In this document: piece by piece, positions 18,436-28,800 of the stretch
Position numbering within the stretch: position 1 is the stretch's first letter
Layout: each line of letters starts with the position of its first letter
Assembly: GCA_902778105.1 (NCBI GenBank)
Contig: CACYWN010000004.1
Location: forward strand, 1-64,000
Direction of reading: 5' to 3'
From: an uncultured Bacteroidia bacterium
GTDB lineage: Bacteria > Bacteroidota > Bacteroidia > Bacteroidales > UBA932
DNA: 64,000 bases
Notes under the pieces: generated by a model
What the model saw: only the letters and a program-made list of their open reading frames with translations
What the model was told of the DNA's origin: nothing
The model's database searches: none
Position numbers and translations under genes: made by a program

Positions 18436-20751
18436 ATGACGGAACAGACAAAAAAGAAGATAACCCGCTGGTTCTGGATCCTCCTGCTGGCCCCGGTCGC
18501 CCTGGTCCTGCTGCTGCTGGGCATCGTCTGGATCTTTGCCGAGATCCCGACCCTGGAGGAACTCGAACACCCTGATACCAAGCTCGCTACCCAGGTCATC
18601 GCCGAAGAAGGCGAGATCCTGACGACCTATCACATTGAAAACCGGACGTTCGTCGGCTATGACGAACTTCCGCAGCACCTGATCCAGGCGACCGTCGCTA
18701 CGGAGGACGCCCGGTTCTACCAGCATTCCGGCATCGATTTCCGGAGCCTTTTCCGCGTGCTGTTCAAGACCCTGCTTTCCCGTGATTCCAGCCAGGGTGG
18801 CGGTTCCACCATCACCCAGCAGCTTGCGAAGACCCTGTACCCCCGTAAGGAACATGCCACCAAACTGGACATGATCTGGATCAAGCTCCGCGAATGGATC
18901 ACGGCCATCAAGCTGGAGCGCAACTACACCAAGGAGGAAATCGTGGACATGTACCTGAACGCGGTCTTCTTCGGGTCCAATTCCTACGGCATCCAGTCGG
19001 CCTCCCTGTATTTCTTCGGCAAGAATCCCATCGACCTGAAGGTGGAGGAAAGCGCCGTCCTGGTGGGCATGGTGAACAAACCCACCCGCTACAACCCGGC
19101 CATCAATCCCGACAAGGCGCTGGAGCGCCGCAACCTGATCCTCGGGCGCATGCGGGACAAGGATTACCTGACCCGGGAGGAGTGCGATTCCCTCCGGACC
19201 CTTCCCATCGAACTGCATTCCCGCAGCATCGACCGGACTACCGGTGTGGGACCGTACTTCCGGGACATGCTCCGCCGGACGATGATGGCCGAGCGCCCCC
19301 GCCGCAGGGCTTATGAGACCGTGGAGGACTTCCGGGCCGATTCCCTCCTGTGGGCCGACGACCCGCTTTTCGGCTGGCTGAACAAGAACCTCAAGAACGA
19401 CGGTTCCCAGTATGACCTGGACAAGGACGGACTCCGCATCTATACGACCATCAACTACAAGATGCAGCGGTATGCCGAGGAAGCCGTCGCCGAGCACTTG
19501 GGCAAGGACCTCCAGAAAGTGTTCGACCGGGAGCTCCGCAACCGGAAGAACCGGCCTTTCTCCAACGGAACCAGCGACAAGATCGTGGACGTCACCATGA
19601 AGCAGGCCCGTCAGTGGAGCGACCGCACCCGGATGATGAAGGCTTCCGGCCATTCCGACTCCGAGATCGCGAAAAGCTTTAACGAGAAGGTCCCGATGCG
19701 GGTGTTCACCTGGGATGCCCCGGGATACCGGGATACCGTGATGACACCGGACGATTCCATCCGTTACTACAAGTCGTTCTTCCGGGCTGCCTTCATGGCG
19801 ATCGAACCCAAGACCGGGCACATCCGGGCCTATGTAGGCGGACCGGATTACCGCTATTTCAAATACGATAATGTCCGTCAGGGGAAGCGGCAGGTGGGTT
19901 CCACCGTCAAGCCTTTCCTCTATACCCTGGCGATGGAATCCGGAATGACCCCCTGCGACCGGGTGCAGAATTCCCCGCAGGTGCTGGATATCGGCTACGG
20001 GCGCACCTGGACACCGCAGGATCCGCATTGTGACGGGTCGATGGTGGACCTCAAGTGGGGGCTGGCCCACAGTTCCAACTCCGTCGCCGCCTGGCTGATG
20101 AAGCAGCTGGGGCCCGAGGCCATGGTGGCGATGATGCACAAGATGGGAATCAGCACCAAGATCGACCCGGTCGTCTCCCTGTGCGTGGGTTCCGCCGACC
20201 TCTCCGTTTATGAGATGGTGACTTCCTATAATATCTTTCCTTCCGGTGGCCTCTATACCCATCCGCTTTTCGTAACCCGGATCGAGGACAAGGACGGCAA
20301 CGTACTGGGACAATTCTCCGAGCGGCGCCACGAAGCGGTTACCGCGGATGCCGCCTATGCCATGATCCAGATGATGCGTGGAGTCGTGGATGGCGGTACG
20401 GGCTCCCGGCTGCGTTCCCGGTACGGTTTGAGCGGGCCCATCGCTGGCAAGACGGGAACGACCAACGACAATTCCGACGGATGGTTCATCGCCTATACGC
20501 CTACGATTACGGCCGGTGTCTGGGTAGGTGCCGAGGACCGTTATGTGCACTTCACCTCTACCGCGCTGGGCCAGGGCGCCAACATGGCGCTCCCGATCTG
20601 GGGCCTGTGGATGAAGAAGGTCCTCGCCGACGGTACGCTGGGGATTTCCTCCAATGACGCCTTCCCCGACGAGGTGAACAAGTCGTTCTGCACGGGTTCC
20701 GCCTGGGAGACGTCCACCAAGGACGAACTGGAAGAGTTTTACTTTGAATAA
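18436..20751 (+). CDS. mrcA: Penicillin-binding protein 1A, bifunctional class A PBP
   Basis: A 771-residue protein with an N-terminal membrane anchor (WFWILLLAPVALVLLLLGIVWIF). The GT51 glycosyltransferase domain carries the catalytic Glu90 in ATEDARFYQHSGID and GGGSTITQQLAKTLYPR. The transpeptidase domain carries SxxK (STVK, Ser489), SSN (AHSSNSVAAW) and KTG (AGKTGTTNDNSDGWF). It polymerises and cross-links peptidoglycan. It begins a plus-strand operon with ddl, prmC and a U32 protein, with gaps of 8, 4 and 7 bases. The mrcA/ponA naming is by function and not by a one-to-one orthologue. Confidence 0.95.
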   Translation: MTEQTKKKITRWFWILLLAPVALVLLLLGIVWIFAEIPTLEELEHPDTKLATQVIAEEGEILTTYHIENRTFVGYDELPQHLIQATVATEDARFYQHSGIDFRSLFRVLFKTLLSRDSSQGGGSTITQQLAKTLYPRKEHATKLDMIWIKLREWITAIKLERNYTKEEIVDMYLNAVFFGSNSYGIQSASLYFFGKNPIDLKVEESAVLVGMVNKPTRYNPAINPDKALERRNLILGRMRDKDYLTREECDSLRTLPIELHSRSIDRTTGVGPYFRDMLRRTMMAERPRRRAYETVEDFRADSLLWADDPLFGWLNKNLKNDGSQYDLDKDGLRIYTTINYKMQRYAEEAVAEHLGKDLQKVFDRELRNRKNRPFSNGTSDKIVDVTMKQARQWSDRTRMMKASGHSDSEIAKSFNEKVPMRVFTWDAPGYRDTVMTPDDSIRYYKSFFRAAFMAIEPKTGHIRAYVGGPDYRYFKYDNVRQGKRQVGSTVKPFLYTLAMESGMTPCDRVQNSPQVLDIGYGRTWTPQDPHCDGSMVDLKWGLAHSSNSVAAWLMKQLGPEAMVAMMHKMGISTKIDPVVSLCVGSADLSVYEMVTSYNIFPSGGLYTHPLFVTRIEDKDGNVLGQFSERRHEAVTADAAYAMIQMMRGVVDGGTGSRLRSRYGLSGPIAGKTGTTNDNSDGWFIAYTPTITAGVWVGAEDRYVHFTSTALGQGANMALPIWGLWMKKVLADGTLGISSNDAFPDEVNKSFCTGSAWETSTKDELEEFYFE

Positions 20752-20759
20752 TCAAGATC

Positions 20760-21779
20760 ATGTCTAAATATCAGTCAGTGGCCGTCCTGTACGGCAGTGA
20801 TTCCTCGGAGTGGGAGGTGGCTTGCCGGAGCGGCGAGTTCACGGCCTCCCGGATTGACGAGTCCCGGTATGATGTCTACGAGATTTTCGCCCGTTTCGGC
20901 GACTGGAAGCTCGTGGCGATGCGGAAGGCCAATTCGATGCGGGTGCCCTTCCCCTTGGGGGCGCAGCCTCAGGTGGACAAGACCGATTTCTCCGCCCGGA
21001 TCCTCGGCGAGAAGGTCAAGTTCGATTTCGTATATATCATGCAGCATGGTGCTCCAGGCGAGACGGGGCTGCTTCAGGGTTATTTCGAGATGCTGGGTAT
21101 CCCGCACTCCTCCTGCAGCGCTTTCGTGACCACCGTGGCTTTCGACAAGTATTCCTGCAAGAGCTATCTCCGCGGCCTGGATTATGTCAAGCTGGCTCCA
21201 GACGCTTTCTTCCGTAAGGGGGATGACGTGGAGGCCTTCTCGGCCCAGGTTTCAGCGAAACTTCAATTCCCTCTTTTCGTGAAGCCGACCAAGGGAGGCT
21301 CCAGTTTCGGCATCACGAAAGTGACCCGTCCGGAGGAACTGCCTTCCGCCATCCGGTTCGCCCTCAAGGAAGGGGATACCATCCTGGTGGAGCAGGGGAT
21401 TGTCTCCGAACATGAACTTACCTGCGCCGTCTACTTCGATGGGACGCAGGTGAAGGCCCTGCCGGTCATCGAGATCATCTCCCAGACCGGCTGGTTCGAC
21501 TACGATGCGAAATACAACGGCCTCAGCCAGGAAGTCTGCCCGGCGGAGATTCCCGATGCCCTGGCTGCGCAGATCCAGGACATTTCCTGCCAGCTGTACC
21601 GTCATCTGGGTTGCAAGGGGCTGGTCCGGATGGACTATCTGGCCGCTTCCGACGGCATTTATTTCCTGGAAATCAACATCATCCCGGGAATGACCAATGC
21701 CTCGCTCGTGCCCAAGATGGTCCGGGCCGCGGGGCTCAACTTTACGGATTTCCTGACGCAGATCATCGAAAACGCCTAG
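20760..21779 (+). CDS. ddl: D-alanine--D-alanine ligase
   Basis: A 339-residue ATP-grasp ligase that makes D-Ala-D-Ala for peptidoglycan precursors. Visible features are IMQHGAPGETGLLQGYFEMLGIPHSSC (N-terminal substrate loop), FVKPTKGGSSFGITKV (ATP-binding loop), ILVEQGIVSEHELTCAVYFDG, and the metal-binding EINIIPGMTNAS near the end. It lies 8 bases after the PBP1A gene, a sensible pairing of precursor supply and cross-linking. Confidence 0.95.
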   Translation: MSKYQSVAVLYGSDSSEWEVACRSGEFTASRIDESRYDVYEIFARFGDWKLVAMRKANSMRVPFPLGAQPQVDKTDFSARILGEKVKFDFVYIMQHGAPGETGLLQGYFEMLGIPHSSCSAFVTTVAFDKYSCKSYLRGLDYVKLAPDAFFRKGDDVEAFSAQVSAKLQFPLFVKPTKGGSSFGITKVTRPEELPSAIRFALKEGDTILVEQGIVSEHELTCAVYFDGTQVKALPVIEIISQTGWFDYDAKYNGLSQEVCPAEIPDALAAQIQDISCQLYRHLGCKGLVRMDYLAASDGIYFLEINIIPGMTNASLVPKMVRAAGLNFTDFLTQIIENA

Positions 21780-21783
21780 CTCT

Positions 21784-22686
21784 ATGCTCCTGTCCGAATT
21801 CCTGAAAGACGGTGTCGCTTCGCTGGAGAGCCTGTATCCGACGGCGGAGTCCAAGGCCATCGTCCTCCAGTTGTGTGCCGAGGTGCTCGGAACCAAGAGC
21901 TATACGCATATCATCGAACCCCAGTACCAGATCGACAAGAAGAAGGTGCAGCCCCTGGCCGAGGCAATGGTCCGGCTCCAGGCCGGCGAACCCATCCAGT
22001 ATGTCGTCGGGAAGACCGAATTCTGCGGCCATATCTTCAAGGTGGACCGGAATGTCCTGGTCCCGCGTCCGGAAACGGAACTCCTGGTCCGTGAAGCCAT
22101 CAAGCTGGCGGCCCGGATCAAGCAGCGCCGCATTCCTTATGGCCGGACGGCCGATCCGGTCCGGATCCTGGACCTCTGCACCGGCTCGGGAAACATCGCC
22201 TGGACGGTTGCCCTGGCGGTTCCCGGCGCCCGCGTCGTGGGCGTGGACAACTCCGAGGGGGCGCTGGCCGTCGCCCGGAGCCAGAATTTCTCCGCCGAAC
22301 TGAAGGCGTCCGGTGCCCAGGCCCCGACGTTCGTCAATGCCGACGTGTTGGACACCGAGCAGGAATTCAATTTCGGGGAGTTCGACCTGATCCTGTCGAA
22401 TCCGCCCTATGTGATGGAGTCCGAGAAACACCTCATCCGGAAGAACGTCCTGGACTATGAACCGGCTTCCGCCCTGTTCGTCCCGGACGAGGATCCGCTC
22501 AAGTTCTACCGGGCCATCGCCCGCTGGTCCGAGCGGTTCCTCGCATCGGAAGGCAAGGGCCTGACGGAGATCAACGAAGTCCTGGGCAAGGAAACCGAGG
22601 CCGTGTTCAAGGAAAGCGGCTTCGCCCAGACCGACATCGTCAAGGACTTCTACGACAAGAACCGTTTCATCTTCTATACGAAATAG
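21784..22686 (+). CDS. prmC: PrmC, release-factor glutamine N5-methyltransferase
   Basis: A 300-residue SAM-dependent methyltransferase that modifies the GGQ glutamine of peptide chain release factors. It has an N-terminal helical domain with EPIQYVVGKTEFCGHIFKVDRNVLVPRPETE, the SAM motif ILDLCTGSGNIAW, and the catalytic NPPY (LILSNPPYVMESE). One small family difference is seen: the usual EIG of LCTGSG-type proteins is read here as LTEINEVLGKE. The gene lies 4 bases after ddl. Confidence 0.94.
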   Translation: MLLSEFLKDGVASLESLYPTAESKAIVLQLCAEVLGTKSYTHIIEPQYQIDKKKVQPLAEAMVRLQAGEPIQYVVGKTEFCGHIFKVDRNVLVPRPETELLVREAIKLAARIKQRRIPYGRTADPVRILDLCTGSGNIAWTVALAVPGARVVGVDNSEGALAVARSQNFSAELKASGAQAPTFVNADVLDTEQEFNFGEFDLILSNPPYVMESEKHLIRKNVLDYEPASALFVPDEDPLKFYRAIARWSERFLASEGKGLTEINEVLGKETEAVFKESGFAQTDIVKDFYDKNRFIFYTK

Positions 22687-22693
22687 CGGGGCG

Positions 22694-24502
22694 ATGCGTG
22701 CCCTCGAACTCCTTGCGCCCGCCCGGACGGCGGACATCGGCATCGCGGCCGTCGACTGCGGGGCGGATGCCGTCTATATCGCCGGACCGGCCTTTGGCGC
22801 CCGGCAGGCGGCCGGGAACAGCGTCGAAGACGTCGCCCGCCTGTGCCGGTATGCGCATCGTTTCGGCGTCCGGATCTATGTGACGGTGAATACCCTTGTC
22901 TATGAGGAGGAAATTCCGGAAGTCCGCAGGCTCCTTCAGCAGCTGCAGGAGGCCGGGGTGGACGCCCTCATCGTCCAGGATGCGGCCGTGACGCGGCTTG
23001 CTCCGGAAGGGATGATCCTCCATGCCTCTACCCAGTGCGCCATCCGGACTCCGGAGAAAGCCCGTTTCACCGAAAGCCTCGGCTATGGACGGCTCGTCCT
23101 GGAGCGGGAACTGTCCCTGGAGCAGATCCGTGCCATCCGGGAAGCCGTCGATGCGGAACTGGAGTGCTTCGTTCACGGGGCGCTATGTGTCTGTTACAGC
23201 GGACAGTGTTATTTGTCGGAGCATCTGGCCGGTCGCAGCGCCAACCGGGGTGCCTGCATCCAGGCCTGCCGGTCGCTCTATGACCTGGAGGACGGGGAGG
23301 GGCACGTCCTGGTCCGGAACAAGGCGCTCCTGTCCCTGAAGGACCTGAATCTGATCCATCGGCTGGAGGACCTGGCCGAAGCCGGCGCCGACTCTTTCAA
23401 GATCGAAGGCCGCCTGAAAAGCCTGTCTTATGTGCGGAATGTCGTCCGGGCCTATTCCGAGGCGTTGGATGCCCTGGTCCGGCGGTATCCCGGCCGCTAC
23501 CGGCGGGCTTCGTTCGGAACGGTCCGGGGAGGATTTACGCCCAGTCTCCGCAAGACGTTCAACCGGGATTACACCGAATTGTTCCTGGACGGGAAACGCG
23601 GCCCGTGGGCTGCGATGGATGCCCCCAAGTCGATGGGGGAACGGGTCGGAAAGGTCTCCGGGGTGCATCCCGGCGTCGTGACGCTTGCGCCGGCGGATTC
23701 CGGTCTGGTCCTTCACAACGGCGACGGTTTCGCTTTCGTGGGCGCCGACGGTGACATCGTGGGTTTCCGGGGGGATGTCTGTGAAGGTTTCTCCATCCGC
23801 TGCAAACCGGTGGAAGGCCTGAAACCCGGTATGGTGCTGTACCGGAACATTGATGCGGAATTCGAGCGGAAAGTGGAGGCGGACAGGCCGGTCAGGGAGA
23901 TCGGCGTAGCCCTCCATGCTTTCCTTTCCGACGGACAGTTGAAAGCGGAGGCGGAAACGGAGGATGGCCGGAAGGCAGTCCTGGCGGTCCCGACCCCTGC
24001 CGATCCGGCGCGGGACGCGGAACGGATGCTGGAAACGGTCCGGAGTCAGCTTTCGAAGCGCACGGGGCACTATTCCTTTGCGGTTCCCACATTGGAAACG
24101 GAAGGGGAGGTCCCTTTCATGCCAGCTTCTTTCCTGAACGGTATCCGCCGGGATCTGGCGGAAGCACTGGATGCGCAGCCTGTTGTCAGCCTTCCCCTGC
24201 GGAAGGGAAGTGGCCGGACTCTTCCCGCCCCCGTCTCATTAACGTACAAGGACAACGTCGCCAATTCCCTTTCCCGGGAATTATACCGGGAGCGTGGTGC
24301 CCTGGAGGTGGAGGACGCCTATGAACTGACCCATCGGGAAGGTGTCGAGTACATGCGCACCAAGTATTGCCTTCGCCACGAACTGGGCCTCTGCCCGAAA
24401 CAGCGCCCCGGCACCCGTCCCGATCCGCTGTTCCTCAGGAACAACGGCCGCCGTCTGCGTCTGGACTTCGACTGCAAGGCCTGCGAGATGACTGTCCGTT
24501 AA
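22694..24502 (+). CDS. U32-family protein, probable RNA-hydroxylation factor
   Basis: A 602-residue protein of the peptidase U32 family. The PROSITE-type signature is complete at ECFVHGALCVCYSGQCYLS, and the N-terminus is the usual ELLAPARTADIGIAAVDCGADAVYIAG. A second Cys cluster follows (CLRHELGLC and CKACEM near the C-terminus). E. coli members RlhA and TrhP are needed for hydroxylation of 23S rRNA or tRNA, and the length with a long C-terminal extension is closer to RlhA; a protease role is not established. It is the last gene of the PBP1A operon. Its stop overlaps the converging lipoprotein gene by 4 bases. Confidence 0.88.
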   Translation: MRALELLAPARTADIGIAAVDCGADAVYIAGPAFGARQAAGNSVEDVARLCRYAHRFGVRIYVTVNTLVYEEEIPEVRRLLQQLQEAGVDALIVQDAAVTRLAPEGMILHASTQCAIRTPEKARFTESLGYGRLVLERELSLEQIRAIREAVDAELECFVHGALCVCYSGQCYLSEHLAGRSANRGACIQACRSLYDLEDGEGHVLVRNKALLSLKDLNLIHRLEDLAEAGADSFKIEGRLKSLSYVRNVVRAYSEALDALVRRYPGRYRRASFGTVRGGFTPSLRKTFNRDYTELFLDGKRGPWAAMDAPKSMGERVGKVSGVHPGVVTLAPADSGLVLHNGDGFAFVGADGDIVGFRGDVCEGFSIRCKPVEGLKPGMVLYRNIDAEFERKVEADRPVREIGVALHAFLSDGQLKAEAETEDGRKAVLAVPTPADPARDAERMLETVRSQLSKRTGHYSFAVPTLETEGEVPFMPASFLNGIRRDLAEALDAQPVVSLPLRKGSGRTLPAPVSLTYKDNVANSLSRELYRERGALEVEDAYELTHREGVEYMRTKYCLRHELGLCPKQRPGTRPDPLFLRNNGRRLRLDFDCKACEMTVR

Positions 24503-25674
24503 ATCAGTTCCAGCACCAGGTCCACATCGCCGAAATGCCCTGTATTCTTGCTGTAGCGTTCTATGTATGAACGCGTAAGCGCTCCTCGCCAGACGATGTC
24601 GTCCCGGGCGTGGATAGGGATCTCAATGTCGAATCCGTAGCTTTTCGAGTTGTACTTGACCATGGCGGAGCATTTCCAGGAGGTCAGCGATCCCCCGTCG
24701 TCCTCCACGATGCAGAAGGCGCAGTTGTCCAGCATGGCGGTCCATTCCGACACCAGGATGGCATTGAAGTCCACGGGCTCCCCGACCTGGTTCCGTCGGA
24801 CGACGATGAGGAAATCCGTGATGGAAGGGGAGTAGAGGCGGAGTTCGGCTTCCGTCGTGGCCGAGAAGTCTTCGACGGCACCACACTTGACCCAGAACTC
24901 GCTGGCCCCGCAGAACCAGGAGTCGAATTGCCGGTTCGCCTGGAAAGAGCGGAGGATGAGGGTCTTGAAGGTGCTCTTGGTCGCCCGGGTTCCGTCCGTT
25001 TTCGTCCCAACAACGATTTCCCCGCCGCCTTTTCCCCAGTCGGGATCCTCCCGTCTTCTCATTTCGAGGGTCTTGTATTCGGCGTCCAGGTTCCGGCTCA
25101 CGACCCATACCGGGCGTTTCCGGGCCATTTCTTCGTCCACGAGGATTTCTTCCACGCTTCCGTCTTCCCGGCGCAGAAAGCCGGTGTTCCGGACGGAATT
25201 GTCTCCGGGGTCGAAAGTGATGACGGGCATCTCCTTTCCGTCGAAATCTTCCGGGAAGGGCCAGTATATCTGGACGTCCGACTCGGCCAGGGCGTTCAGG
25301 AAAGCATCGGCATCGCCGGCTTTTGTCCCGTATCGGCTGCGTACCGTCTCCGTGAGCAAGTCGCGCAGCGGCTTCGGATAGGACTCCACCCGGGTTCCCT
25401 GCGCTGATCCGATACCGGCGCCGGGCATTTCGAACAGGTTCCTCATCGTGTATTCCGTGTCGTATCCGTTTCCGGACGAAGCCGACACGGCGTCGTGGAC
25501 TTCTCCGACCTGGTCTTCGCCGAAGGGTACGACGGAGAGCAGGCCGGCCACCTCCTCAAGGGTGAAATAAGGGTTTTCCTCCTTTACGTGGAGATTCGGG
25601 TCGTCGTCCAGCCGCTCGCAGGCGGCGGACAGGAGGGTGCAGCAGAGGCACCCGAAAAGGATCTTTCGCTTCAT
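24499..25674 (-). CDS. Lipoprotein of unknown function
   Basis: A 391-residue protein starting MKRKILFGCLCCTLLSAAC, a lipoprotein signal with lipobox SAAC. The mature part has no motif I recognise. It carries acidic segments and several aromatic strands (RSFQANRQFDSWFCGASEFWVKCGAVEDF, then WTAMLDNCAFCIVEDDGGSLTSWKCSAMVKY). The middle and end look like a beta-rich globular domain of hypothetical Bacteroidales surface proteins. It is transcribed alone, converging on the U32 gene and divergent from the beta-galactosidase. Confidence 0.7.
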   Translation of the reverse strand: MKRKILFGCLCCTLLSAACERLDDDPNLHVKEENPYFTLEEVAGLLSVVPFGEDQVGEVHDAVSASSGNGYDTEYTMRNLFEMPGAGIGSAQGTRVESYPKPLRDLLTETVRSRYGTKAGDADAFLNALAESDVQIYWPFPEDFDGKEMPVITFDPGDNSVRNTGFLRREDGSVEEILVDEEMARKRPVWVVSRNLDAEYKTLEMRRREDPDWGKGGGEIVVGTKTDGTRATKSTFKTLILRSFQANRQFDSWFCGASEFWVKCGAVEDFSATTEAELRLYSPSITDFLIVVRRNQVGEPVDFNAILVSEWTAMLDNCAFCIVEDDGGSLTSWKCSAMVKYNSKSYGFDIEIPIHARDDIVWRGALTRSYIERYSKNTGHFGDVDLVLELI

Positions 25675-25764
25675 GGTTCAATCAGCCGGATGAAAAGCCC
25701 GGTTCCACTTGCAAAGGACCGCAAAACTATCCGTTTAGGCAAAAAGCGGACGGATACTTTTCGT

Positions 25765-25796
25765 AAACACCCTTCCAGCGCGCTGGGAGGGTGTTT
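25765..25796. repeat. 32-bp palindrome between divergent genes
   Basis: Bases 25765-25780 pair with 25781-25796 over all 16 positions, with one G-U pair. It lies in the 223-base gap between the start of the lipoprotein gene (minus) and the start of the beta-galactosidase (plus). That is not where a terminator is needed, and no long T run follows on either side. It could be an operator or a remnant terminator. Confidence 0.7.
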
Positions 25797-25865
25797 GCTC
25801 CTGAAATAATTCAGGAAAAACGTTGAATTGACCCTGAAATGCGCGGAATCCCCCGAAAAAAGTGG

Positions 25866-25873
25866 TATCTTTA
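25866..25873 (+). promoter_or_regulatory. Possible -7 element of lacZ (TATCTTTA)
   Basis: TATCTTTA differs from TAnnTTTG only in the last base and lies 25 bases before the beta-galactosidase ATG. No clear -33 element is seen. Confidence 0.35.
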
Positions 25874-25897
25874 CACAAATTGACCTGATAATCGATA

Positions 25898-28800
25898 ATG
25901 CGAAAACTCATTCTTTCCCTGGCCCTTGCGGCCGCCTTCCTGCCTCTTTCCGCGAAACCCGCCCTGGAACCCTGGCAGGACCCGAATGTCTTTGAAGAGA
26001 ACCGGATGCCCATGCGGGCGACCTTCGTCACCGCCGAGCAGCAGACCCTGAGCCTGAACGGCCTCTGGAAATTCCATTTCAACCCGACCGTCGAAGGACG
26101 CCTGAAAGGCTTTGAAGCCGTGGGCTATGACGACGCGGGCTGGGACGAAATCCCGGTCCCCGGCCTGTGGGACCTCCAAGGCTACTGCGACCCGATGTAC
26201 GTGAACATCGGCTATCCCTGGCGCGGCCATTTCGAGAACAATCCGCCCTATCCGGCCCTGGAACACAACTATGTGGGCCAGTACCGCCGGACCTTTACCG
26301 TGGACCGTTCCTGGATCGGAAAGCAGATCTGCCTGATGATCGGTTCGGCCACGTCCAACGTCCGCGTGTGGGTGAACGGAAAGATGGTCGGCTACAGCGA
26401 GGACAGCAAGCTGGAAGCCCGCTTCGACCTGACGAAGTTCGTCAAGGCCGGTGAGAATACCATCGCCCTTGAGATCTTCCGCTGGTGCGACGGCACGTAT
26501 CTGGAGGACCAGGATTTCTGGCGTTTCTCCGGCATCGCCCGCGGCGTGGAGGTCTATACCCGTGAGAAGGAGCGCCTGGAGGATGTCCATGTGACCGGAT
26601 GGGCCGACGGCAGCCTGAAAGTGGCCCTGGAAGTCACCAAGGGCATCACTGCCGTGGATCTGGAAGTCCTGGATGCCGCCGGAAGGAAGGTCCTCTCCGA
26701 AACCGGCCTCAAGCCGTCCAAGGGGATGGTCGAGTATGCAGGCGCGGTCCGGAATCCTTCCTTGTGGAGCGCCGAAACCCCCAGCCTGTACACGCTCAAG
26801 GTCAAGGCTTCCACCAAGAAGGGAGCGGCCGAGAGCACGTGTGTCAACTTCGGTTTCCGTACCGTGGAAATCGTCGGCAACCAGCTCAAAGTGAACGGCC
26901 AGCCCATCCTCATCAAGGGCGTGGACCGGCATGAACTGAGCTCCACCGGCGGCTATGTGGTCACCGAGGCCGAGATGATCCGGGACATCCGGATCATGAA
27001 GGAACTGAATGTCAATGCCGTCCGCACCTGCCACTATCCCGATGATCCGCGCTGGCTCGCCCTGTGCGACCAGTATGGCCTGTATGTGGTGGATGAGGGA
27101 AACATCGAATCTCACGGCATGGGCTACGGGCCGGAAACCCTGGCGAAGAACCCGCTCTTCGCCGCCGCCCACATGGCCCGTGACAGCCGGATGGTCCGTC
27201 GCGATTTCAACCATCCGTCCGTCATTGTCTGGAGCATGGGCAACGAGGCCGGCGCCGGTCCTAATTTCGAGGCCTGTTACGACTGGATCAAGGCCTTCGA
27301 TCCGTCCCGTCCCGTCCAGTATGAGCAGGGGGTCATCCACCGGAACGGTGCCAGCCACCGGTACACGGACGTCTACTGCCCGATGTACTATTCCCCGGAC
27401 CAGGTGAAGGCTTACCTGAAAGTCGGGGACAAGCCCTTCATCCAGTGCGAGTATGCGCACGCCATGGGTAACTCGATGGGCAACTTCAAGGAGTACTGGG
27501 ACATTGCCCGCAGCGAACCGGGTTGCCAGGGCGGCTTCATCTGGGACTTCCAGGACCAGGCCCTGCGCTGGCCGTCCGACGCCCCCGGCACCGACCACAT
27601 CTACATTTTCGGTGGTGACCTGAACGACTACGACCCTTCGGACGGCTCCTTCAACTGCAACGGCGTCATTGCCGCGGACCGCAGCCTGCATCCGCACGCC
27701 TATGAGGTCCGCTACCAGTACCGCAACATCCTTACGACGGGAGGCAGTCGGCCCGGTGTCGTGAAAGTCACGAACGAACATTTCTTCTCCGACCTGTCCG
27801 CCTATCGCCTTCTCTGGTCGCTGGAGGCCGACGGGGAAGTGGTCCGTACCGGTGTGACCGAACAGCTGGATGTCGCCCCCCAGCAGACGAAGGCTTTCGT
27901 CCTGGGCATCGGCGAACTCCCGGCCGGTCAAGTCGTCACCCTTACTGTCCATTATCAGCTGAAGGCGGCCGACGGCCTCCTTCCGGCCGGTTTCGAGGTC
28001 GCTTATGACCAGCTTGTCCTCCGGGATGAACCCGCGTTGCCGATCGGTTCGGCCGGTTCCGTGGAAGGCAAGGTGGAAACGGTGGAATCCGCTTCGGCCT
28101 ACACCTTCTCCGGAACGGTTACCCGTGAGGGAACGTTGGGGAAGATTCCTGCCTGTTGGTCGGTTACCATCGACAAGACCGCCGGTGCCCTTGTCTCCTA
28201 CAAACTGGACGGTAAGGAACTGCTCTCCGCCCCGATGGTTCCCTGCTTTGACCGCGCCCTTACCGAAAACGACCTCGGCGCCAAATTCCAGGAACAGTTC
28301 GCCTTCTGGCGGGGGCTGGAATTCAAGGTGGCCTCCGTGTCCGCGAAACCGGTGGGAAGTTCCTGCCAGGTAGACGTCGTCTACGCACCTGTCGGCGGCA
28401 AGGCCCGTGTCAAGGTCGCCTATGTGGTCGATCCCAGGGGGAATGTCGGTGTCTCCGAGGCGATGGAGGATGCCGGCGGCCTCTCCGACGCTCCGCACCT
28501 GCTGCGGTTCGGCATGCGCTTCGCGATGCCGGGAACGTATTCCGACCTGGATTTCTTCGGCCTGGGACCTTGGGAGAACTACAGCGACCGCAACAGCGCC
28601 GCCCTGCTCGGTCACTACCGCCAGCGGGTGGAAGACCAGTACCATTATGGCTATGTCCGCTCCCAGGAATCCGGTACCCATACGGACATCCGCTGGATGC
28701 GGCTCCTGGATGCAGCCGGTGACGGTCTCGAATTCACCGCACCGACGCCTTTCTCCGCCTCGGCCCTTCCTTTCAGCCTGGAAGACCTGGATGCCCATGT

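Noticed and set aside
18403..20550. 715-codon open frame antisense to the PBP1A gene
   Set aside because: Antisense shadow; the sense protein has all class A PBP motifs.
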